DNA from: Coemansia sp. RSA 1804
Taxonomy: Eukaryota; Kickxellomycota; Kickxellomycetes; Kickxellales; Kickxellaceae
DNA length: 25,308 nucleotides
Assembly (NCBI GenBank): GCA_027578815.1
Contig: JANBTH010000224.1
Location: 1-25,308, forward strand
Direction: 5' to 3'
Position 1 is the first letter of the stretch, and every line of letters starts with the position of its first letter. Both the position numbers and the translations under genes were made by a program. The notes beneath the pieces are model-generated. The model was not told the origin of the DNA. It was given only the letters and a program-made list of their open reading frames with translations, and ran no database searches. Below, in pieces: positions 11,765 through 18,865 of this stretch.

Positions 11765-11950
11765 TCAACAGGCACTCATCTGAACAGGTGACACGGCTAG
11801 TTCCCTTGCCTGGTTGGTTGCGAGATACGTTCTATTTGTTCTTAGCGGCTTTTTTGAGCAGTAGTGCCAGACGTTCTTGTGCGCGGCAAGAACCTGTTCG
11901 GTCTTGAAGCTAAACACGCATTCGGGACACTTGTGTAGAATAGGCGCCAT
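11765..11950 (-). CDS. Small single C2H2 zinc-finger protein (61 aa)
   Basis: The ORF starts with ATG in a strong context (gcaaaaATGG). Residues 8-29 fit the full classical C2H2 pattern C-x2-C-x3-F-x5-L-x2-H-x4-H (C8, C11, F15, L21, H24, H29), so a zinc-binding finger is very likely; that can bind DNA, RNA or protein. The remaining 30 residues have no recognisable domain. Oddity: one extra A in the six-A run (T run 11850-11855 on the plus strand) would shift the frame after the finger to end in KKAAKNK at 11832, a 39-aa protein with a basic tail, so the true C-terminus is uncertain. A TATAAAAG lies 226 nt upstream and a 9-C run about 65 nt upstream. It could be a complete microprotein, an exon of a larger gene, or a decayed finger gene. 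Confidence 0.6.
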   Translation of the reverse strand: MAPILHKCPECVFSFKTEQVLAAHKNVWHYCSKKPLRTNRTYLATNQARELAVSPVQMSAC

Positions 11951-12175
11951 TTTTGCTGATGTTTATGTTAGTGTTGCGGTAACCTTGATAAGGCCAAAGG
12001 CAGTAGAAATTCGGGGGGGGGAGGAAAAATTAAGGACAGGGTGCTTTCGATGTGGAGACAAATATTGAAAGCAGAGCAAAAGAAGAGACCAAATAAGTGT
12101 TTGAAATGGAAAAGGAGAACGTAGAAAAAGAAGGTTCCTTATTGGGGGTTTTGCGTTTTCGACATGTCCTCGTGT

Positions 12176-12183
12176 CTTTTATA
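12176..12183 (-). promoter_or_regulatory. TATA box candidate for the C2H2 ORF
   Basis: TATAAAAG reads on the minus strand 226 nt before the C2H2 start codon. A short upstream ORF (ATG TCG AAA ACG, eight codons) follows within about 20 nt, so it may lie upstream of the transcription start. The link to the gene is positional only. Confidence 0.3.
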
Positions 12184-13565
12184 CAGAAAAGGAAGAGAGG
12201 CGGTGGCAAGCCATCACAGCTTATGAATTCTCCGCCGCCTTCCTGGAAGAAAAAAACCAGAGAAAATGATGTCTAAAATGTCTTTAGCTGTCAGCACAGT
12301 GCGACAGCGGGCAAAGACGGGAAGGTCTTTACGCATAACGACGCGAGTATTGTGGAGCATACTGTGGATTGTAAAGCTGGCAAACAGTCTGCCACATTGT
12401 GTCCATCCGTTCATCCGTCTGCTTATCTGTCTGTGTACTTGTGTGCTTGTGCACTCCATCGACGACCCTCCGCCAGCAAAATACATACCCGTGCCTTAAC
12501 TGTAGTCATGTCATTTGATGATTCTGTACTCATTTTTTCCATTATGCTCTTTGTGTATCGACGAAACAGAGAGAAAATCCCGATTACCGCCATTGCACAC
12601 ATGGTCACTTGCCATCAGCAAAAAAGGGAAACTGCATGTGTATGTGCAGTACAGATGCACATTGTTCTGACTTTTTCTTTACACATCGTCTATAGCAACT
12701 CAAGTCTCCTTACGTTATATATCAGCTAGGAACAGGCATATTGTATTGTCCACTATAATGATGAACACATGAGTTTGGCCTGCACAAACAGAGCATTATA
12801 CGCGCAATAGCTACGGCTTTTTAATATTCAGAGCAAGGATTCCAAGTCTGTGGATTCCAAGAATCTTGAGATTTGTGAAATGATATGTGATCATTCATAT
12901 CGACAGTCGGGAGTTCCACTCACAGAGAGATGTGTCATATCAGCACATGAAACGTAACAACATAACACTTACAACACGAGTAGTCTTTCTCTATGCCGCG
13001 CGAGTGGGATTGATTGTGTCTTCTTTGCACGGCCATCCAGAAGGCTTCTGCTTTGTTTTCTTTTGAAAAGACTAATACCAGCATTCTGTGAATAGACTGT
13101 CTCTGTATGTTTTGTAAACTTAACGCTCTTACTGTGGCCACACACCACCGCCACATTTCCCCCTTTTCCTTTTATCCATTGTCTGTAACACAACATACAT
13201 TGCAAATGGGCTGTGTATCTTGTATCTCAAAGGAAAAGGCTGGGCAAGACAATCTGGCTGTTGAGATAGGGTTACCCGGGCATTGGACCAGAATTCAAAA
13301 GTATATAACCTAAAACGCTGCTAGGGTTCTAAAAGTAGAAATAGAGAGTGAATGTGGGCAGGACTTTGCTTGGCATTGCATGACTTGAGTCGACTAGGCT
13401 TTAGGCTTGGCTTGATTTGGCTTCTTGCTCGCCAGAAAGACCTGCGAAGAAAGAAAGCAAGCTTTACATTACAATGTTGCTTCATGGATCTCAGTCATGT
13501 CTACACTTTCTCGTTGACGAGAACAGGAGAGCAAGGCAAAAATAGAGAACTGTGCAACAACAGCT

Positions 13566-13697
13566 GTATCCTCCATCCCTCTCATTTTATTATTCCACTG
13601 CTTTCCCTTCTCCCCATTTTCCCTTTCCGTTTAAAAATGAACCTTTGAATCGCCAGTACTTCTGCTTCTCTTTCTCCTTTATTCCCTTTATTTTCCA
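13566..13697 (+). promoter_or_regulatory. CT-rich promoter tract before the nucleoside transporter
   Basis: A strongly pyrimidine-rich stretch on the sense strand ends about 110 nt before the ATG at 13806. CT-rich blocks just upstream of transcription starts are common in fungal core promoters. The tail (tttattttccag) could instead be a 3' splice site of a leader intron. Confidence 0.4.
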
Positions 13698-13805
13698 GAG
13701 TTTTAAATTCAGCTATTACATTAGCCTCATTCTCGCATTCAGACATAGACAGCTCACTTGTTGATAACCCCCTCTTTGCTGCATAAGATAATAGATATAG
13801 GCTCC

Positions 13806-15209
13806 ATGGTAAATACTGCAGACACAACCACAGGTGCGGACTACCATGTGCTTGGAAGTACTGAAAACACGCCTCTCAACGCTGGCAGGCACAGCAGCGG
13901 TTCCATCGACAGTCGAATGGACTGGACGATGGGTCGGGCTAGCGATATGAGGCTATATCTAACGCTTCTTGGGATGGGTCTTGCCTCGCTGCTTCCGTGG
14001 AACCTGTTCATTTGCGCATCAGAGTTCTTCCACTACCAGTTTGCTGGAAGCGTGTACGAGTCCACATTCCAAAACTCATTCTCAGTAACATATACGGTGA
14101 TGAACTTTATGTCGTGTCTTTACGCGATGGTCACAGTGACAAGGTCAAACCCAAACAGACGTATAGTCTACGGTCTGATTATAAACACCGCCGTCTACTC
14201 TGTTGGAGTGCTTATGCCGTTTATGGAAAAGTTCCGCGGCACAGTATCGTTTTACATTGCTTTAGCGCAGCTTGTTGTCTCCGCAATAGCAAGCGGTCTG
14301 ATACTGAACTCAGTATTTGCAATTGTCTCGCACTTTCCTTCTTCCAACGCCGAGGGGATGCTTAGCGGACAGGCTATTGCTGGCATGATCGCATCGTTTG
14401 CCCAGCTGGTGACCGCATATGTGGTGAAGCCGCCTACGGGCTCTGCCATTGGCTCTACCAACGCAGAAGCGAGTTCTGGGCTACTCACGCGGACCGTTGC
14501 CTACTTTGCGTTTGCAACGACGGTCAACATCATGCTTTCGTTTGCATTCTGGAGCATCAGTCGCGACCCGTACTACCAAGCGCGGAGCAAGCTGGCAATT
14601 GGATCCGAATATCTCTCGTACAATTCAGACGACGGCGACGGCGATTCAGAAATTGTGCCGACCACGCCCTTGCCCACACTCCCTGATCTGGGTCTGTTCA
14701 AGCGGACATTTGCGCAGATTTCTGGGCACGTATATGCCTCTATAGCCTGCTTTACACTAACTCTTGCGGTCTTTCCTTCAACAACCGCGCTAGTCGACTC
14801 TGTGTCTGGCTTCAAACTGCTGACAGAGTGGCATTTCTTCTTGTACACGACTGGGGACTTTCTTGGCCGTCGCACAGCGCCATCTATTCCAATTACGCAA
14901 GGTTCAACTCTGGTTCTTCTCTCGCTCACACGGATTCTCTTCGTCCCTGCATTCTTTGCATGCAATGTGGTGTTCTCTGTCTGGTACACGTGGATAAAAT
15001 CAGATGCCGTGTTCCTTGCGATGGTTCTGCTTCTCGGCTACTCCACAGGGCTTATTTCCACGCGCGCAGCGATGGTTGCACCGGGCCTCACCGACCAGCC
15101 TTCGATTGCCGGATCCATCATGGCCATCTCCGTGGGCACAGGACTGGCGCTTGGCTCCATATTCTCGTGGCTGGTGCGCTCAATCGGGTGTCTGTGCTCT
15201 CCATTTTGA
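13806..15209 (+). CDS. Equilibrative nucleoside transporter (ENT/SLC29 family), 467 aa
   Basis: Membrane carrier that passively moves nucleosides; the single budding-yeast relative, Fun26, acts in the vacuole membrane. An acidic, Ser/Thr-rich N-terminus of about 47 residues precedes about 11 hydrophobic segments. ENT hallmarks are visible: LLPWNLFI in the first segment (residues about 62-69), TTGDFLGRR (the D-x-x-GR motif), and RILFVPAFFACNV near the C-terminus. The loop between the two halves is acidic (YNSDDGDGDSE). I chose the ATG at 13806 because the open frame further upstream begins only with TTG and has a stop at 13746; the ATG context is weak at -3 (T) but has G at +4. One exon, normal length. 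It converges with the proteasome gene, with 223 bp between stop codons. Substrate range and membrane cannot be read from sequence. Confidence 0.93.
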   Translation: MVNTADTTTGADYHVLGSTENTPLNAGRHSSGSIDSRMDWTMGRASDMRLYLTLLGMGLASLLPWNLFICASEFFHYQFAGSVYESTFQNSFSVTYTVMNFMSCLYAMVTVTRSNPNRRIVYGLIINTAVYSVGVLMPFMEKFRGTVSFYIALAQLVVSAIASGLILNSVFAIVSHFPSSNAEGMLSGQAIAGMIASFAQLVTAYVVKPPTGSAIGSTNAEASSGLLTRTVAYFAFATTVNIMLSFAFWSISRDPYYQARSKLAIGSEYLSYNSDDGDGDSEIVPTTPLPTLPDLGLFKRTFAQISGHVYASIACFTLTLAVFPSTTALVDSVSGFKLLTEWHFFLYTTGDFLGRRTAPSIPITQGSTLVLLSLTRILFVPAFFACNVVFSVWYTWIKSDAVFLAMVLLLGYSTGLISTRAAMVAPGLTDQPSIAGSIMAISVGTGLALGSIFSWLVRSIGCLCSPF

Positions 15210-15211
15210 AT

Positions 15212-15217
15212 AATAAA
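15212..15217 (+). terminator. AATAAA poly(A) signal candidate of the ENT gene
   Basis: A canonical AATAAA begins three bases after the TGA stop. If used, the 3' UTR is only some 20-30 nt, which would keep this transcript clear of the convergent proteasome gene. Confidence 0.4.
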
Positions 15218-15432
15218 CTTTAAAGTAGCTTCTCATTTGGCGCATCTCCTAGTATTAACTTTTCGGCTCGTCCAAGAGATGTTGGCGGCGCGTTTATGTG
15301 GAATAATATAGATTTAGTTTTCAGAAAGGAAAAAAAGATGCTCAAAGTAAAAAAAAGGTTTACCATGCTGACACTGCATGCCCTTCTTTCGGCGAACGAA
15401 GAAGACGTAAAGAAAGAAGATCGGTTCGGCGC

Positions 15433-16345
15433 CTAGTCTTTCTCAGCAATGCGGGTGAGCTCGGCATCAATCTCGTCAGCAGTAAGGATGCGGAACACGG
15501 GATTATCCTTTGTAACAACAGCAACCTCGAGGTCCTGGGCCTTAAAGTTGGCCGACAGCACCGACGAAAGCGTCGCAATGGCCAGCTCAACTGAGTCCTC
15601 GGCATTCGGCTCCTCATCGCTCTTGAGCTTCTTTTCCAGAAAGTTAAACGCTTCCTGGTGCTTGGCGCCGGCAGCCGTGGCCTTGAACCCGGCATAGTAT
15701 CCAGCCGGATCCGTCTTGTACAGCTGGGGCCCACGCTCATCGTCCCATCCAATGATGATCATCGATACGCCCAGCGGCCGCATAAACGCCTTCTGTGTGT
15801 ACACCTGGTTGATGTTGGCCATGCGCTTGGCAAGCATGTCTGGTGTAATGTCGTACGCGTACTTGTATTTGAACTCGGCCGCCTCCTGCCGTGCGCGCAT
15901 GATCTGTGTACGCCCGTCCGGCTCCAATCCAGTCACAACGCACCCAATCGAGGGCGTGATCCCAAACACATGCGTCACCGTTGCCGGATCTATCAGTTTG
16001 TCAGGCACCTTCTTCTGTGTCGCAATAACCACGCTGTCCTTTCCGCGCACGCCCACAGACGTCAGACCCGAGTTGGATATTGCCTTGAACGCATACTCTA
16101 CAGCGAACGAACTCGCCTTATACAACGCATTTATCGGCTCTTCTTGATTAGCACTCCTTCCTTGTCACCAGCATATTGAAACAAAAAAGCCAATGAGCTT
16201 ACTCTCATTCTCTCCATCCCCTCACATCTGCTTCAGCGTTCCGATTATTCTATTCTTATAACTTACCGACTTGGAAAAGGCGGCCATCGGGCGAAAAGAT
16301 AGTGATATGGCGGTCGTAACCAGCACTGGCACTGCGGCTGCTCAT
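15433..16345 (-). CDS. SCL1: 20S proteasome subunit alpha type 6 (alpha1), 2 exons, 247 aa
   Basis: Non-catalytic subunit of the outer ring of the 20S core particle, the main protein-degrading machine of cytosol and nucleus. Exon 1 is 16345-16267 and begins MSSRSASAGYDRHITIFSP; exon 2 is 16097-15433. The joined sequence restores the alpha-subunit N-terminal signature (YDRHITIFSPDGRLFQVEYA), which helps gate the pore. Strong alpha1/PSMA6 features follow: LTSVGVRGKD, QKKVPDKL, QVYTQKAFMRPLG, YKTDPAGYY and FKATAAGAK. The 247-aa length matches the family (about 246). The C-terminus (ILTADEIDAEL, ending EKD) is typical of this paralogue. The frame of exon 2 alone lacks the signature, which shows the intron is real. 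The promoter region is the 363-bp gap before the ZCCHC8-like gene. Confidence 0.97.
16098..16266 (-). other. Intron of the proteasome alpha1 gene (169 nt)
   Basis: On the minus strand the donor is CAAGTCG|GTAAGT and the acceptor TTCGCTGTAG|AGTATG, with a branch candidate GTGCTAATC about 50 nt before the acceptor. Phase 1: G plus AG gives GAG, the Glu of the conserved QVEYA motif. Homology on both sides fixes the junction. Confidence 0.95.
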
Positions 16346-16708
16346 TCTCTACAACTAGTTACCAAAGCGGAACAAGGCGAGTGGAGGGGGAAAAATATTT
16401 GCTTTAAAGAGGGAAAATTAGATTCAAAAGTGAGAATAAAAGACAAACAGCTTTTGTTAATTGAAATGTACCAGGAACATAAAGGAACATGAAATAAAAA
16501 CGAATTGGTTCTCCAAACGTAAGTGTTGATACGTTTTGCGTCGAAACTGCCAAGCTGGACAGGAAAGCCGCGTCACCACATCACAACGAATTAATCTCCA
16601 CTACTTGTGATCTGATCAGCATATGTGGATTTGAAAGTCGCCAAAGGTATGTGCGTGTATTCTGGACGTTGTAAAATGTGTTAAAATAAAGCAGACATCC
16701 TAAAATAG
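16346..16708. other. Intergenic gap: proteasome promoter and 3' end of the ZCCHC8-like gene
   Basis: No coding sequence is supported. It must hold the promoter of the minus-strand proteasome gene and the 3' UTR of the minus-strand gene beyond it. No minus-strand AATAAA or clear TATA box was found. A weak resemblance to the yeast proteasome control element (gtcgccaaa near 16640) is too divergent to call. Confidence 0.5.
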
Positions 16709-18439
16709 CTATTCAGACTCTTCCATATCACACTCACCATCCTCCAGCTCATCCTCCAGCTTATCCTCATCGCTTTTATTGGGTTCAGGCGGCGCAAGAT
16801 GGGCAGTTTTGTCTTGCAATACAGGCGTGTTCCTGCTATTGTCCAATGCATTGGACGGACGTTGCGGCGTTGGAGGCAAATGCGACGGGTTTTCGGGAGA
16901 CCGCAGGTGTAAGCTGTTCCGACTGAATATGGCCTCTCCGCCGCTGGCGGAATAGCTAGGCTGCGCTGCATTGTAGTATCCTGCAAGCATTGCGCCCCAC
17001 TCGTGTCCGCTGTGGTCCCGTGTCGGATCAACCGAGTCCATGTAATTGTTCTGGTAGTATTTGTGATAACCAGAATGGTCTCCACCTCCGCGATATCCTT
17101 CGTGGCCATATTTCGAGTCGTCGAGTGGTCCATGTCCATGGCCGTCTGTATCCAAGTGCTGCATGTACTGGTACATGCTCTGCTGTCTCAGTGGCTGACC
17201 AGGCTTGCTGAGAGAAGCAAAGTCAAATGTGTCCAGATCTAACCCAGCGTATTTTACCAGCGGTATGTTTCTACGACCAAGAGGCAATACGTTATCCTGC
17301 TCACCATTAGCATCGCCCTCCTGTTCTTTATCTACAGAGACACATTCGTCAATCGCGCCTTCCTCGTCGCTTCCATCTTTGGCTCCGTCGGATTCATCCA
17401 CTATGTTGTCTTTATCTAATCTTTTTCTACCATCTTCGTTCGGATAGTCTTTGACATCATTATATACATGTAGAAGGGACGGACTGGGCGGGGGATTGGG
17501 TCGAGTGCTTTCACGAAGTGACATCGGGTCCTGGTTAGGATCGCTGCCCAGATAAGCCGGCGGGTACCCGTAGCAGTACATGCTGTCAATATATCTGGGA
17601 ACATCGTCCTCATGCCTCAGGCCTAACGCCTCACGGAGCCCTAAAGAAAGCGGCCGACCAGGTTGGTACTTTCGGCGCATCTCTTCAATGTGCTTCTCCT
17701 CTTCTGCAGCAAGATATAGTCTGCTGTTAAACTGTCCAATCTCGTTCTCCTTGAATGCCTTTCGGTTCGCGTCAACCTGTCGCCTGTCTATTGGCATTGG
17801 ACAGTCCCGCACATCGTGGCCAAGCATGGAGCAATTGAAGCAGGGATTTCCTTGGCCTTGCATTGAGTTTACATCTAACCCGACTACCGAATGTGTGCCA
17901 CGCTTGTACTCTATGCAATCCCTATCCAAGTCAATGTCCCTGGTTGTGTCCAGATCAAAACCCGCTTCCTCGTTGTATATGACTAGCGTAGGATTTGCAA
18001 ATGATGCATTTCCCAGATCTCCATTAGGCCCGCGTTTCCTTTTAGTGCCAGCAAGATCTTTTCTGTTACTCTCTCTGTCATCTCTGTGTCGTGAGCTTCT
18101 CTCGTATTCATTGCTAGCATAGTGCTCACTGTCGCGGTAGCGCTCATAACCTCCCTCGTCTGTGCCGCTGTCCTCAAATCGCCGGCGTTTACGCGGCATT
18201 CTGTTGTATCTGTCTTCCTCGGCTAATGCGTCTAAGCGGATCACACGATACACAGCCCGTTCAATGTAACGACGAGCCTCGGGACATAGCTTCGAGCCAA
18301 ACTCCACGTACACAAGAAAATCGCCTTTGGCACTGCATCGTCCGCAATCGCGTTCTGAAGTTACAAATTTCCCCTGATTTGACCGTGGTTGTTCAACGCC
18401 TGTTTCAGAAAGCCTGTCAAATGATGCCGGGTCTGGCAT
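16709..18439 (-). CDS. ZCCHC8: ZCCHC8-like CCHC zinc-knuckle and PSP-domain protein, 576 aa
   Basis: Probable nuclear RNA-processing factor. In animals ZCCHC8 is the scaffold of the NEXT complex, which hands transcripts to the exosome via an Mtr4-type helicase. A CCHC knuckle (CFNCSMLGHDVRDC, C-x2-C-x4-H-x4-C) spans residues 200-213. After a charged linker comes a PSP (proline-rich, spliceosome-associated) domain at about 256-298 with YQPGRPLSLGLREALGL and YGYPPAYLG, in the order and spacing of ZCCHC8. Basic clusters PRKRRRFE (about 82-89) and KRKRG (about 133-137) are likely nuclear signals. The C-terminal half is acidic and disordered. The ATG at 18439 is the first in frame; the open frame beyond it begins with TTG and reads into a pyrimidine-rich leader. 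Divergent from the NVJ2-like gene. The alternative is another PSP protein such as SF3B2, but the adjoining knuckle argues against that. Confidence 0.85.
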   Translation of the reverse strand: MPDPASFDRLSETGVEQPRSNQGKFVTSERDCGRCSAKGDFLVYVEFGSKLCPEARRYIERAVYRVIRLDALAEEDRYNRMPRKRRRFEDSGTDEGGYERYRDSEHYASNEYERSSRHRDDRESNRKDLAGTKRKRGPNGDLGNASFANPTLVIYNEEAGFDLDTTRDIDLDRDCIEYKRGTHSVVGLDVNSMQGQGNPCFNCSMLGHDVRDCPMPIDRRQVDANRKAFKENEIGQFNSRLYLAAEEEKHIEEMRRKYQPGRPLSLGLREALGLRHEDDVPRYIDSMYCYGYPPAYLGSDPNQDPMSLRESTRPNPPPSPSLLHVYNDVKDYPNEDGRKRLDKDNIVDESDGAKDGSDEEGAIDECVSVDKEQEGDANGEQDNVLPLGRRNIPLVKYAGLDLDTFDFASLSKPGQPLRQQSMYQYMQHLDTDGHGHGPLDDSKYGHEGYRGGGDHSGYHKYYQNNYMDSVDPTRDHSGHEWGAMLAGYYNAAQPSYSASGGEAIFSRNSLHLRSPENPSHLPPTPQRPSNALDNSRNTPVLQDKTAHLAPPEPNKSDEDKLEDELEDGECDMEESE

Positions 18440-18865
18440 TATTAGAAAGAAAATAAAAAGCAAATAGAAATGCCAGCAGTATACAGAAAAGGGGGCGGGG
18501 GTAGAAAGATAAAGAAGCAAACGATCGTTGTGATTGACTCTGATTGATTTTGTGGTCAACAGGTTTCGGTTAGTTTAAAAGCGTCTCAAAAGGAGAGGAC
18601 ATCATCATTCCATCGCTTTTTTCCTGCTTTAATTTTTCCCGTTCTTTTTTCATTTTCCCTCCTTGCTTTTAGCACAGTTTCTAAATTTCATTTGTATTAT
18701 TAGCTATTGTAGTCATATTCACGGTCGTCTGTCAACCTGTCTTGTTTTCTTTGAAAATACACAAGAGTGAGAAGGGGCGGAGAGCAGTAAGCGACACTAG
18801 ACATTCCTCCACCGTTTTTTGTATTCCGCTACATAAACAGAGCTAGAGTATAACATAGTGCACAA
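18440..18865. promoter_or_regulatory. Divergent promoter region between ZCCHC8-like and NVJ2-like genes
   Basis: The 426-bp gap separates two start codons pointing outwards. Each gene has a pyrimidine-rich tract on its own sense strand: 18440-18520 for the minus gene and 18610-18671 for the plus gene. No strong TATA box is seen for either. No coding sequence is supported here. Confidence 0.6.

Larger units (their letters stand above)
11951..13805. other. Intergenic region upstream of the nucleoside transporter
   Basis: No further gene is supported. A 90-codon minus-strand frame with ATG (12486-12214) has no domain and an unconvincing composition. A 9-G run is at 12013-12021, and a 10-bp direct repeat (ggattccaag) at 12837-12846 and 12852-12861. 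A TATA-like gtatataacc is near 13301, about 500 nt before the transporter ATG, which would imply a long or spliced leader. Confidence 0.5.

Noticed and set aside
12214..12486. A 90-codon minus-strand ORF with a real ATG and an internal polypyrimidine-CAG acceptor-like site.
   Set aside because: No domain, a context of microsatellite-like CATC/GATG repeats, and no splice partners that give a coherent protein.
13206..13313. A short plus-strand ORF starting MGCVSCISKEKAG, resembling an N-myristoylated and palmitoylated start like that of G-protein alpha subunits.
   Set aside because: An ATG followed by GGN and a Cys codon is expected about once by chance in a window this size. The ORF ends after 36 codons, the donor candidate (aa|gtatat) is weak, and no following exon with G-alpha motifs was found.
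16630..16660. A weak match (gtcgccaaa) to the yeast proteasome-associated control element near the proteasome gene.
   Set aside because: It differs at several positions from GGTGGCAAA, and that regulatory system is not established in early-diverging fungi.
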